Positions 37,251 through 46,299 of a DNA stretch of 64,000 bases are shown here, one piece after another; within the stretch, counting starts at the first letter, position 1; every line of letters begins with the position of its first letter. The stretch is taken from the NCBI GenBank assembly GCA_024434115.1, contig QMIT01000010.1:124001-188000 (forward strand), written 5' to 3'. The position numbers and the translations under genes are program-made. The DNA is from Chloroflexota bacterium. GTDB lineage: Bacteria > Chloroflexota > Anaerolineae > Aggregatilineales > J027. The notes beneath the pieces are model-generated. The model had not been told where the DNA came from, made no database searches, and was given only the letters and a program-made list of their open reading frames with translations.

Positions 37251-37259
37251 TGCTATACT
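37251..37259 (+). promoter_or_regulatory. Extended -10 promoter of the membrane-machine cluster
   Basis: TGC-TATACT fits the TGn extended -10 element. The predicted transcription start coincides with the ATG at 37267, and no ribosome-binding site is present, so the first mRNA is probably leaderless. Confidence 0.6.
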
Positions 37260-37266
37260 GACCACC

Positions 37267-37569
37267 ATGAACGACCAACCACTGGATGCTGAGTTCGCCC
37301 AAAACGCCGTTCGCTGGCAGGCATGGTTGCAAAAACATGGCCTTGAGGGATTGGCGGACGCCTTATTAGGAGCAAGTGAACCCCTTGCGCCCATTGGGGC
37401 ACAATTGCTCTATGTGGCACAACCTGCACTCAGTTTGATAGCGCCGCGCGAAGCCATTGGTCGTTGGGCCAGATTACTCGAAACACCGGGGGGACTGGCA
37501 TGGCTGCGTGAACAATTAATTCCCGGTGATGCGTTGACTATGAGAGCAGAAGATTCCGATGGCGAATGA
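37267..37569 (+). CDS. Small protein of unknown function, first gene of the 37-48 kb cluster
   Basis: 100 residues from the ATG at 37267; a GTG at 37207 would add 20 residues but lies upstream of the promoter. The sequence is soluble, largely helical and Ala/Leu-rich (AWLQKHGLEGLADALLGASE, YVAQPALSLIAPREAIGRWA). I do not recognise it. Its end overlaps the start of the DUF6754 gene by 11 bases, which implies coupled translation and a shared role with the membrane proteins downstream. Confidence 0.7.
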   Translation: MNDQPLDAEFAQNAVRWQAWLQKHGLEGLADALLGASEPLAPIGAQLLYVAQPALSLIAPREAIGRWARLLETPGGLAWLREQLIPGDALTMRAEDSDGE

Positions 37570-38308
37570 AAATACCTATTTCTGGCTCATCATTACCCTC
37601 GCATTTGTGATGACCGTTTTAAGCGGGACGATTTCGAATCGCCGCCGCCGATTACCCACGCTGCGCCCTATCCCCGGTTATGAAGCTATGCCCCGCGCGG
37701 TGGATGAGTCTATTGAGAGTGATCGCCGCCTCCATCTCTCGCCGGGTTCAGCCGCGGTGGGTCAAACCAGCACGATTACGGCCATTGCCGCGACCAGCAT
37801 TATCTATGCCCTGACCGAACGCCAATCCTTTCTCAATCGCAGCCCCTTGGTAACGCTGACTGATCCAGTCACAATGGCAATGACCAACGATATTCTGCGT
37901 AAGGCATATATGGCACGCGAAAATCTGACCGCCTATCGCAGTCGTGTCGTGTCGTGGTTTCCACAAGGGCAAAATTCAGTGGCTTTCGGCGCTGGGGCGG
38001 CGATTCGGGCAAAAAGCATGGATACTTCCAGCCATATCATGGTGGGTGAATTTGGCCCAGAATTAGCTTTTATTGGCGAGTCGAGTATGCGCTTTCGGCA
38101 AAACTTTGTCGCGGCGAGTACCAATCTCGAAGGTCAAGCCATCGCCTATGTTCAATCGGATGCACCCCTCATTGGGGAGGAAATTTTTGTCGGCAGCGCC
38201 TATCTTGAACCACAAAGCGCCACATTTGCCGGAGGCGTCGTTGCGCTGGATGCACTCCGTTGGACTATTATAATTGCCATTATTATCGCGGCTATCGTGA
38301 ACGCCTAA
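37559..38308 (+). CDS. DUF6754-type membrane protein
   Basis: 249 residues. An N-terminal span (about 7-24) and a C-terminal span (about 233-248) enclose a domain with HLSPGSAAVGQTSTITAIAA, LTDPVTMAMTNDILRKAYMA, VAFGAGAAIRAKSMDTSSHI and DAPLIGEEIFVGSAYL. I recall this pattern as DUF6754, known mainly from Chloroflexota, with no assigned function. It overlaps the preceding gene by 11 bases and lies 16 bases before the next. The TDP-to-GEE segments could form a nucleotide- or lipid-binding fold, but that is a guess. Confidence 0.75.
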   Translation: MANENTYFWLIITLAFVMTVLSGTISNRRRRLPTLRPIPGYEAMPRAVDESIESDRRLHLSPGSAAVGQTSTITAIAATSIIYALTERQSFLNRSPLVTLTDPVTMAMTNDILRKAYMARENLTAYRSRVVSWFPQGQNSVAFGAGAAIRAKSMDTSSHIMVGEFGPELAFIGESSMRFRQNFVAASTNLEGQAIAYVQSDAPLIGEEIFVGSAYLEPQSATFAGGVVALDALRWTIIIAIIIAAIVNA

Positions 38309-38324
38309 TAAAGGAAAAACCGCT

Positions 38325-39005
38325 GTGCAGGCTGATCGGAAAACACGAAGACGACGGCGTTTGAAATTAGGAAATGCGGTGAATGCCACGCTAGTTTTGG
38401 CGTTGGGATTTACCACGATGGTGGGATTGATCTCTCCCGCTGATTCGACGGTGGGTGTGACTGCCGACATCTTTTTGCAATTGGCAGGGGTGTTGGCGGC
38501 GGTGGCGGTGCTGGTGGGGGTGTCGAATCTGCTGTTTGTCCATCTAGGCCGCCTGCCCCGTGTGCGAAAAGGTGGTTTTTACAGCCTTGTGGTGATTCTT
38601 TCGGCGGCGGTGGTCACGGCGGTGCATGTGCTTGACCGTACCGACGCATGGGGTGGTGATTTGGAGGGCGAAAAAGTTGGCCCCCGTTTGTTTGGTGTAA
38701 TACAGGTCTCACTGGAATCGGCCCTTGCTGGGTTAGTGTTCTTTTTCCTTGTTTATGCCGCTTATCGGTTGATGCGCCATCGTGTGACATGGGCCAATTT
38801 GGTGTTCCTTGCTGCCGTGTTGATTGTGTTAGTTGGCTGGCTACCCCTCAAGGATTGGGAAGGCGCAGGCGATGTGCGAGATTGGTTGATGGAAATTCCG
38901 GTTACAGCGGGGTCACGTGGCCTACTGATCGGGATTGGACTAGGAACAGTGACGGTTGGTGTGCGTGTTTTACTAGGTCGGGAGCGAGCGTACCGTGAGC
39001 CATAA
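38325..39005 (+). CDS. Six-span membrane protein of unknown function
   Basis: 226 residues from a GTG with AAAGGA upstream. Six hydrophobic spans are visible (about 19-39, 46-73, 83-103, 124-145, 151-170, 187-210), with a basic N-terminus (RKTRRRRRLK) that puts it inside the cell. The loop after span 3 (DRTDAWGGDLEGEKVGP) is acidic. No family is recognised. It is one of two six-span proteins flanking the PDW scaffold gene; the scaffold begins 36 bases downstream with GGGAG as its site. Confidence 0.75.
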   Translation: MQADRKTRRRRRLKLGNAVNATLVLALGFTTMVGLISPADSTVGVTADIFLQLAGVLAAVAVLVGVSNLLFVHLGRLPRVRKGGFYSLVVILSAAVVTAVHVLDRTDAWGGDLEGEKVGPRLFGVIQVSLESALAGLVFFFLVYAAYRLMRHRVTWANLVFLAAVLIVLVGWLPLKDWEGAGDVRDWLMEIPVTAGSRGLLIGIGLGTVTVGVRVLLGRERAYREP

Positions 39006-39041
39006 ACCTTATGTGCCACTGGGACGACGGGAGTTATTGTC

Positions 39042-42000
39042 ATGAACGACGACCAAAACTTTAACTTTGATGACATGTTAGAGCCAAACTTTGATACGGG
39101 TTGGCTCGATAGCAACAAGCTGCCACCGCAGGACGAGGACAAAACCACCCTGCCGGATTGGTTAAGTTCTGCTCCATCATTGGAAGAGGAGCCACAATCG
39201 TCTGCCCAAACGCCGTTGGGTACTTCCGTACCTGATTGGCTAAGTCAGACGGAATCGGATGATTTTGGCAGCACATTTGTAGAAGAGCCTGCCCAACGTG
39301 GCCCACTTTCGACTGATGCACTGCCAGATTGGATATCCAGCAGCGAGTCACCGGAAGAACCCAGCTTCGATTTTGAAGAACCACCCCTATTGATTGATGA
39401 AGAGCCTGAAATCGAAGAGAAGCCCGCATCCTCATTAGGGTTAAAGCGGTTGAGTCAGACTACCCCGGCGGTACAGCCACCCGAACAGCCTGCTGCTCCG
39501 CGTCCGGCATCTAGGCCACCGGAGCCACCACCTCCCCAACCCCAGATTCGTAAATTGGGGCAAAAACGCGAATCTCAATCTATTTCACCGGATGAGATGA
39601 CGTTTGACGAGTGGGAACGCCAACAGCATCAAAAAGAATATGAGCAGGTACATGCCGAAGATATTGCCATGACCGAGGCTGTGCCGGATTGGTTTGTGGA
39701 TAATGTCGAAATCGGGACTGCCGACAAAGACATTGCTTCTTTGGTGTTGGATTTGGAAGAAGAGGAAGCACCCTACATCCCTGAAGTACCCCCACCCACC
39801 ACTACCGGGTCGTTGACCAACTACGTACCCGATTGGTTTATGGGGTTGGAGGAACAAAATCTTGAAAACGCGCCGGAGTGGGCACGGACGGTTGGGACAG
39901 ATGACCTAAGTTTTGAAACATTGGTGGATGCCTCGGCTTTTGCACCACCTGAACCCGAACCAGAGCCTCAGCCCGAACTACCCACCGCCCCGACCTTTGA
40001 TGATGATGTACCCGATTGGTTTAAAGGGGTAGCTACTCCCTCTGCCGAAACAGGTGGGGCGGATGATTGGATGTCGGCCCTCGATTCGGCGTTGGCAGCC
40101 TCGGCAGAAGCACAAATGCCGACCATGAACCAAGATGAGACGAATTTTGCCGCTGATATGACATTTGAGCAGCAGCAGGATTGGTTTGAATCGCCTGCCG
40201 AAACATCACCGGATGTTATGCAGACCCCCGTGCCAACAGATTTCGAGCCGAGTTTTGGTGAACCGGATTGGTTTCCAATTGAGCAATCGTCAGAAGCAAT
40301 GCAGACGTTTGTTGAAACACCCGATCAGGAAGAGGGCTTTGAACCGAGTTTCGATGAACCCGATTGGATGGCGGATGTAGCTCCAGTTGGAACGCCGGAA
40401 GCCGAGCACGCCGCGCCTGTCGAAGATTTGTTTGCTGCCGAGCCTGCTCCCGAAGAAGACTTTTTCGCCACGATGATGGGGGCGGAGACCGATACCTTTG
40501 CCGAAATGATGCAGGAGGGTGAAGAAGAATTCGCATGGGATGAAGCCCCAGCGAGTTTGTTCGGGGAGGGCGGCGCTGCGACCAACCTGTTTGCGCAACC
40601 CGCTGTCGAGGACGATAGCCCTGACTGGTTACGGGCATATGAGGCCCCCGATGAACTACCCGTTCTGCAAGTGCCAGAAGAGCCAACAGTCCTGCTGCCA
40701 CGTGAGCAAGAGACTGCCCCGGAATGGCTAGGGGATATTTCAGGGGTAGATTTTGCGGGGGCAGATGATTTATTTGCGGACATGTCCGGCAGCAAGCCCC
40801 CAGCTTTTAGCGACCAAGACCTAAAAGCGGTTTCCAGTGGCACGAGCATTGATGACCTGTTGGGTCTTTCCAGTGAATCGAATTTACCGGTGGTCGCAGG
40901 GCCAAAAGGCCTTGTTCCGGTGCGCGGCAAGACACCTACTGAAGAAATCATGACCAGTGACCTTTTTGAGGGCATTGATGATGAATTGCTCAAGGCGCTG
41001 GATGATGCCTCCCCCAAAGCACCCCCGAAGGCCACGACATCTGAAACTGAAGCCGTCAAAGAGGCCGTCGTCGCGGATCGCCCCGAATGGATCGCAGATT
41101 TGCGGCCAGATGTCCCGGTAACATTGAGCGCTGGTGGTATCAGTATTGCGTTTGAACAGCAGCGTATCAGCGATTTACCGGATGATTTGCGACGGCTGCG
41201 TGAGAAATCCGTTGATGTATTGAAGGCTGAAGTAGGGGCTTCAGCGCAAATCTCCGACAGTGGCCCATTGGCAGGCGTAACAGGCGGACTGGGGATTGCT
41301 CCCCTAGCAACCGCCCCCGGCGAGCTAAATATAGTGACCCAGTTGAGCGTCACGGATTATCAAGCCGAACGGGTTGCGCTGTTGGAAGGTATCTTGGAAC
41401 TGACCGAACAGCGGCGGCGAGCACTGGGTTTGGATGAAGACGAAGAACTGGAAATCGCAGCGGCAGCACCATCCAAGAAACGCAAACGCACCCGCCCGCA
41501 CTTTGACCGCTTCCTAATTTCGATTATTTTGCTGGCAGCGCTGATTGGCCCATTCTTGAGTGATGCCCTACATTTCGCCGAAGAAGCCGACAGCAGCGGA
41601 TTTACAGTGCGCCAATATGCCGTGCCAAAGGCAGTGGATAGTATTCAACCGGGGCAATATGTGTTGATGGCATTTGAATATGGCCCAACCACAGCGGGTG
41701 AATTAAATCCACTAGCTGAGGCTGTGTTGCGTGATATTCTAAGCCATCGTGGGATACCGATTATTCTCAGCACCAATCCACTGGGAGCGATTAATGCACG
41801 AGGTGTGATAGAAGACCTCGCCGATGACCCGGCCCTGCTGGATGCTGTCGAACGTGATGAACCATTGGAAACCCGCGAAGACTATTTTGTTCTGCGTTAC
41901 GTCTCCGGTGGGGCAATCGGGATTCGTGGCCTGACACGTAATGAGCAGGTCGGGGCGACGATTTTTGCCACTGACGCTGAGGGCGAAAAGACAGGTCTGG

Positions 42001-42392
42001 AATTTGATACGCTCGACGCCACTGACTTCGCGTTGGTGGTTGTGATTGGCGAACGGGCGGATGATATTCGTAACTGGGCCGAACAATTTGACGTGCCGGG
42101 ATTGCCCAAATATGCCTTGATGACCGCCGGGGCTGAACCATTGGCAACGGCCTATGTTAATGGTACGGGCTATCAGGGTTATCTGGCAGGGTATCGGGAC
42201 ACCTATCGGTATAATCAACTGCACAATACCCGGACTCGTGAGGCGTTTGAAGCCCCGGATGATATAGATATTCCCGATCCCGAAATCTCACAATGGCATA
42301 GCATGGCGCTGGGGGCGATGGTCGCCAGCGGATTGATTGGATTAGGTGTGGTCTTTAACCTGCTTCGCGGCCTACGGAGGCGGCGTGGATGA
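39042..42392 (+). CDS. Large membrane scaffold with repeated PDW motifs
   Basis: 1116 residues. The first 815 are acidic, Pro/Glu/Ser-rich and largely disordered in appearance, and carry nine PDW motifs (PDWL, PDWI, PDWF, PDWM) and three PEW motifs, each preceded by a small or acidic residue. A basic stretch (KKRKRTRPH) leads to a membrane span (about 825-847), an outside domain (about 850-1085; PGQYVLMAFEYGPTTAGEL, YVSGGAIGIRGL, DFALVVVIGERAD) and a second span before a basic end. The motifs look like docking sites for a repeated partner in the cytoplasm. It overlaps the next gene by 4 bases. No function is known to me. Confidence 0.75.
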   Translation: MNDDQNFNFDDMLEPNFDTGWLDSNKLPPQDEDKTTLPDWLSSAPSLEEEPQSSAQTPLGTSVPDWLSQTESDDFGSTFVEEPAQRGPLSTDALPDWISSSESPEEPSFDFEEPPLLIDEEPEIEEKPASSLGLKRLSQTTPAVQPPEQPAAPRPASRPPEPPPPQPQIRKLGQKRESQSISPDEMTFDEWERQQHQKEYEQVHAEDIAMTEAVPDWFVDNVEIGTADKDIASLVLDLEEEEAPYIPEVPPPTTTGSLTNYVPDWFMGLEEQNLENAPEWARTVGTDDLSFETLVDASAFAPPEPEPEPQPELPTAPTFDDDVPDWFKGVATPSAETGGADDWMSALDSALAASAEAQMPTMNQDETNFAADMTFEQQQDWFESPAETSPDVMQTPVPTDFEPSFGEPDWFPIEQSSEAMQTFVETPDQEEGFEPSFDEPDWMADVAPVGTPEAEHAAPVEDLFAAEPAPEEDFFATMMGAETDTFAEMMQEGEEEFAWDEAPASLFGEGGAATNLFAQPAVEDDSPDWLRAYEAPDELPVLQVPEEPTVLLPREQETAPEWLGDISGVDFAGADDLFADMSGSKPPAFSDQDLKAVSSGTSIDDLLGLSSESNLPVVAGPKGLVPVRGKTPTEEIMTSDLFEGIDDELLKALDDASPKAPPKATTSETEAVKEAVVADRPEWIADLRPDVPVTLSAGGISIAFEQQRISDLPDDLRRLREKSVDVLKAEVGASAQISDSGPLAGVTGGLGIAPLATAPGELNIVTQLSVTDYQAERVALLEGILELTEQRRRALGLDEDEELEIAAAAPSKKRKRTRPHFDRFLISIILLAALIGPFLSDALHFAEEADSSGFTVRQYAVPKAVDSIQPGQYVLMAFEYGPTTAGELNPLAEAVLRDILSHRGIPIILSTNPLGAINARGVIEDLADDPALLDAVERDEPLETREDYFVLRYVSGGAIGIRGLTRNEQVGATIFATDAEGEKTGLEFDTLDATDFALVVVIGERADDIRNWAEQFDVPGLPKYALMTAGAEPLATAYVNGTGYQGYLAGYRDTYRYNQLHNTRTREAFEAPDDIDIPDPEISQWHSMALGAMVASGLIGLGVVFNLLRGLRRRRG

Positions 42393-43060
42393 CGATAGAA
42401 AACCTTGACCTTATTGCAGGATGGGCCGGATTGGTGCTGACGCTAATGGTGTTCAGCTATTTACTGGCAGATAATTTTCTCTATCGGATTGCGGTGCATG
42501 TGTTGATTGGCACGGCGGCGGCGTACATAGCAATTGCAGCGGTGGAAGAGGTACTGCTGCCGTGGCTGCGGGCGACAGTATTTAGCGACGATGCCGAAAC
42601 GTCTGCCAGCATCCGTGCGTTGGGAGTGCTGCCGATTTTCTTGGGGGCGCTGCTGCTGCTCAAAGCTTCACCACGATTTGCCCGGATGGGTAATTTCGGC
42701 ACAGTCTTTATGATTGGAATCGGCACAGGCGTAGCGTTGGTCGGCGCGGTGATTGGCACAGTCCTGCCCCTCGCCCGCGATGCCAGCAACAGCTTTGACC
42801 ATGAATCGGTACTCAATGGTGCGATTCTGTTGGTCGGGACGCTGTGTACGTTGGTTTATTTCCAATATCTCAGCCGCCGTCGCAGCGATGGTGAAACTGT
42901 CAACCGTGTGCATATCCGAACACTGCGTTTTGTCGGACAGGGGTTTGTCACCCTGACCCTCGGCGCGTTATATGCCAGTGCCATTTTGACCAGCCTCTCC
43001 ATCTTTAGCTCGGTCATCCAAGATCAACTCCGATTTATTCTGGATCAACTAGGAGGGTAG
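42389..43060 (+). CDS. Six-span membrane protein of unknown function
   Basis: 223 residues, almost entirely hydrophobic, with about six spans (around 9-27, 31-52, 73-91, 104-128, 146-166, 185-207). It begins inside the end of the scaffold gene (ATG overlapping TGA), a sign of coupled translation. No channel or transporter signature is visible. With the 38325 gene it probably forms the membrane part of the complex encoded here. Confidence 0.75.
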   Translation: MTIENLDLIAGWAGLVLTLMVFSYLLADNFLYRIAVHVLIGTAAAYIAIAAVEEVLLPWLRATVFSDDAETSASIRALGVLPIFLGALLLLKASPRFARMGNFGTVFMIGIGTGVALVGAVIGTVLPLARDASNSFDHESVLNGAILLVGTLCTLVYFQYLSRRRSDGETVNRVHIRTLRFVGQGFVTLTLGALYASAILTSLSIFSSVIQDQLRFILDQLGG

Positions 43061-43065
43061 CCGCT

Positions 43066-45129
43066 GTGATGCTAGGACATACCTCGAACAGCGGGCGATC
43101 TATCCTTGCGATGGATTTTGGTTCCGTCAACACCCGCCTGATGATTATTGATGTCGTTGACGGTCAATATCGCATGGTCACACGCAGTCAGACCCGTACA
43201 ACCATGCGTCCTCCGATTGGCGATGTGACGGTGGGGATGAGTCGCGCGATTGAAAATATTCAAGATGCGACGGGCCGGATTTTGATTGACACTGACGGCT
43301 ATTTGATTCATCCCGAAAATGAAGATGGCGGCATTGACCGCGTCGTAGCGACCAGCAGTGCCAGTCGTCCCCTCCGTGCGGTATTGGCTGGGTTAATTAC
43401 CGAAGTCAGCCTTGCCAGCGCTCGTCATGCTCTCAACGGCACGTATATTGAGGTCGCTGAAATTTTGAGCATCTCGGATGGACGAACCGAAGAAGAACGC
43501 ATTAATGCCATCATGAAAGCCAAACCTGACCTCGTATTTATCAGTGGGGGGACGGATGGCGGTAATCAAGATTCGGTATTGGAATTGACCCGTGCCACTG
43601 CAATGGCCTTGATGCTGCTGCCCGACGATGAACGCCCTAATGTGTTGTATGCAGGTAATGGGCTTTTAGCAGATACTGTCGTTGGAATGCTGCAAGACCA
43701 TGCCAGCGTATTTGTTGCCCCCAACGTGCGCCCTGATGTCCATGAGGAAAAATTGGGTACAGCCCGCATGGAGTTGGCAAACGTCTATAGCAATTTTATG
43801 ACGGCCCAACCTGTGGGTGGATTTGATCAAGTAACTTCACTTGCCAGTGAGTTGAGTGGGATTGGGATTGTCCCCACCGCACAGGGCATTGCCAATATGG
43901 TGCGCTTTTTGGGCGAATTGCTGCAAAAAGGGAGTGCCGGGGTGCTGCATGTAGACATTGGCAGTACCACCAGTACACTTGTCACCAGCCTCGATAAACA
44001 AGTTAATTCCACCATCCGCAGCGATTTGGGTTTGGGCCACAGCCTCTTGACCACCTTAGCGGTTTTGAATATCGAACAAGTGCTGCGTTGGCTGCCTTTC
44101 CCAGCAACCGAAGACGACCTCTGGAACTATGCCTATAACAAAATATTGATGCCCTCCACCATTCCCCAGACCATGCGTGATTTGATGATTGAACAGGCCA
44201 TCGCCCGTGAAATCGTCCGCCATTTGGTCAACGGGGCACGCACAAGCTGGCGTCACGCATCCAAAGATGGCAAACTGCCTGCTTTCCGGCCTATTATCGT
44301 TGCCGGGGCAACCCTGACGGATGCACCCCACCCCGGTATCACTGCCATGTTGATGCTGGATGCCTTCGAGTTAGAAGGGGTGCATAATCTCTATATTGAT
44401 CCCTACGCCATGATCGCGCTGTTGGGGGCAATCGCGTATACCGACCCAACCGTGACCGTCCAAGCGTTTGAACACAATGGCTTGGTAAATCTTGGGACAG
44501 CGTTTTGTGCAACAGGCCGGGTACGTGGACGTAGCCAACGCCCTGCCATGAAAATCCAGATTACGCTGGAAAGTGGTCGCACAGTTGAGAAGAAACTGCT
44601 TCCCGGTGAAATTTGGGCCGCGCCGTTGTCCTCCGGTCAAGAGGTACAGGTCGTGGTTCGTATGGGACGTGGGATGAGGATTAATGGCAAACGTCGTATC
44701 AAACAGATTGTAACTGCCGGGTCTGCCGGGTTGGTTTTTGATGCACGGGGTCGTCCACTCAATTTGCCCGCTCTACGCCGCCGCCCTGCGATGTATGCGG
44801 AATGGTGGACAGGTGTGACCGGACAGGTCTGGACAGGGATGCAGGAATTCTCCGAAGCCGAGCCATTGTCCGAAATGGATAAGGCCGCTCGTGAAACCCG
44901 CCGTGATCGTTTTGCCGAAGAAAAACTGCTGCAAGAGGTCATGTTTGAGGCGGAAGCCGCCGAAGGATTTGACGAGGGTGAAATAATTGGTTCGGGCCGT
45001 GCCGCCACTGGACGGGATCGTAAACGGGGCAAACCTGAAAAAGCCAAGAAGTCGTCGCGGCGTGGTCGCAAACAAGAAGAACCGGAAGAAACTGATGAAG
45101 CGCCGGATATTCTGGAAAGGCTGAGATAG
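43066..45129 (+). CDS. GlmL/MutL-family ASKHA ATPase
   Basis: 687 residues from a GTG after GGAGGG. Phosphate-1 motif LAMDFGSVNTRLMIID (about 17-32) and phosphate-2-like HVDIGSTTSTLVT (about 303-315) place it in the actin/Hsp70/sugar-kinase fold; the overall match is to the MutL protein (GlmL) family that accompanies glutamate mutase, unrelated to mismatch-repair MutL. No coenzyme-B12 mutase gene is present, so another role is likely. Residues 560-687 form a charged tail (RRGRKQEEPEETDEAPD). It lies 5 bases after the membrane protein and 6 bases before the KOW-like protein. Confidence 0.8.
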   Translation: MMLGHTSNSGRSILAMDFGSVNTRLMIIDVVDGQYRMVTRSQTRTTMRPPIGDVTVGMSRAIENIQDATGRILIDTDGYLIHPENEDGGIDRVVATSSASRPLRAVLAGLITEVSLASARHALNGTYIEVAEILSISDGRTEEERINAIMKAKPDLVFISGGTDGGNQDSVLELTRATAMALMLLPDDERPNVLYAGNGLLADTVVGMLQDHASVFVAPNVRPDVHEEKLGTARMELANVYSNFMTAQPVGGFDQVTSLASELSGIGIVPTAQGIANMVRFLGELLQKGSAGVLHVDIGSTTSTLVTSLDKQVNSTIRSDLGLGHSLLTTLAVLNIEQVLRWLPFPATEDDLWNYAYNKILMPSTIPQTMRDLMIEQAIAREIVRHLVNGARTSWRHASKDGKLPAFRPIIVAGATLTDAPHPGITAMLMLDAFELEGVHNLYIDPYAMIALLGAIAYTDPTVTVQAFEHNGLVNLGTAFCATGRVRGRSQRPAMKIQITLESGRTVEKKLLPGEIWAAPLSSGQEVQVVVRMGRGMRINGKRRIKQIVTAGSAGLVFDARGRPLNLPALRRRPAMYAEWWTGVTGQVWTGMQEFSEAEPLSEMDKAARETRRDRFAEEKLLQEVMFEAEAAEGFDEGEIIGSGRAATGRDRKRGKPEKAKKSSRRGRKQEEPEETDEAPDILERLR

Positions 45130-45135
45130 AAGCCG

Positions 45136-46236
45136 ATGAGATACCATCCAGAAGAACGCATTGTGCTGGAATATACCGTCATCAAACGTGACCGGACGTT
45201 GCCGCCGCGTGCCTATGGTGCGGTGCGCGTTTCGCCGGGGGCCAATGTCGAAAGTAATCACATTATTGCCGAAGGAGAACTGCCACAGGATTACCGCATT
45301 ATAGATGTGGCCGGGCCGCTCAATGTTGACCCCAACGATATTGAAATGCTGTCGAGTATCATGACTGTTGCACAAGGTGATTTCATCCATGCTGGACAGC
45401 CATTGGCAGCCGCCCCACGCCGTAAATATCGCAAACGTATTCCGCGTGCGCCCGTCGAAGGTGTCGTGAGCTTGGTTGAACAAGGCAACGTTATTTTGCA
45501 GACCAACCCCCAACCTATTGCGGTTTATGCCCGTATGCAAGGGCGGGTCACGGAGCTGATTGGCAATAAAGGGGCACGAATTGAAACCGTTGGCTCGCTC
45601 ATTCAAGGTGCATGGGGCAACGGACGATTTTTGTTCTCGTCGTTCAGCTTTGAGCCAAAAGATGGATTGCAAAGTTTGGTCAAACAGACTAGCCTCCTAG
45701 AAAACGTGCGGGGTCGGGTCTATGTCTTGGATCGCCCTATCACAGTCGAAGATTTACGGTTGGTGGTCAAGAAAGAATTGGGTGGATTAGTCGCCCCATC
45801 CATGAGCTATCACTTGCGCGAAACGGCGATGGCGCTTAAAGTTCCTATCATATTGACCGAAGGTTTTGGCGAGGCACAGATGACCCGCCGTATTCATGAC
45901 ATGCTGCGGGAATTTGAGAACAAACGCCAAGCCGCCTTTGATGCGATTTTGCCCAATCGCTGGACGAGTGAACGACCTGAAATTGTCATTCCCTATCAGG
46001 CGTCCGGTCAAAATGCGTTTGAGCCGACGTTTGATGCAGTGTTACTAGTCGGGGCAACGGTGCGTCTAAGCCGTGCTCCACATGAAGGGCAGATTGCAAC
46101 CGTAACCGACTTGCCCGATAAGCCCCAAATCATGGAAAATGGCTTACGGGTAGCGGCGGCGCAGGTCAAGCTCCGCAATGGACATGAGGTGTTTGTCCCG
46201 CTTGCCAATATCGAACTGCTGGGTGAGGCGAAATAG
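45136..46236 (+). CDS. Unknown protein with barrel-sandwich and KOW-like parts
   Basis: 366 residues. The middle (about 60-160) has the beta pattern of a barrel-sandwich hybrid (VAQGDFIHAGQPLAAAP, RAPVEGVVSLVEQGNVIL, ARMQGRVTELIGNKGARI), and the last 60 residues read like a KOW/SH3 module (VGATVRLSRAPHEGQIATV, VFVPLANIELLG). No active site is evident. It follows the MutL-like ATPase at 6 bases and is its most likely direct partner. The ATG sits after a weak GAG site. Confidence 0.7.
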   Translation: MRYHPEERIVLEYTVIKRDRTLPPRAYGAVRVSPGANVESNHIIAEGELPQDYRIIDVAGPLNVDPNDIEMLSSIMTVAQGDFIHAGQPLAAAPRRKYRKRIPRAPVEGVVSLVEQGNVILQTNPQPIAVYARMQGRVTELIGNKGARIETVGSLIQGAWGNGRFLFSSFSFEPKDGLQSLVKQTSLLENVRGRVYVLDRPITVEDLRLVVKKELGGLVAPSMSYHLRETAMALKVPIILTEGFGEAQMTRRIHDMLREFENKRQAAFDAILPNRWTSERPEIVIPYQASGQNAFEPTFDAVLLVGATVRLSRAPHEGQIATVTDLPDKPQIMENGLRVAAAQVKLRNGHEVFVPLANIELLGEAK

Positions 46237-46299
46237 ACGGAATGACAGGTAAGCCTCAACGGTTTGGTTGTAGAAGCGTTATCTAGGAGAGATACATCC

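Noticed and set aside
43066-45129. Reading the ATPase as mismatch-repair MutL
   Set aside because: It has ASKHA motifs and no GHKL ATPase motifs; the shared name is a coincidence of the glutamate-mutase literature.
44773-45672. 299-codon minus-strand frame across the 43066/45136 boundary
   Set aside because: It is antisense to two well-supported genes and its translation is rich in His and Asn without any domain.
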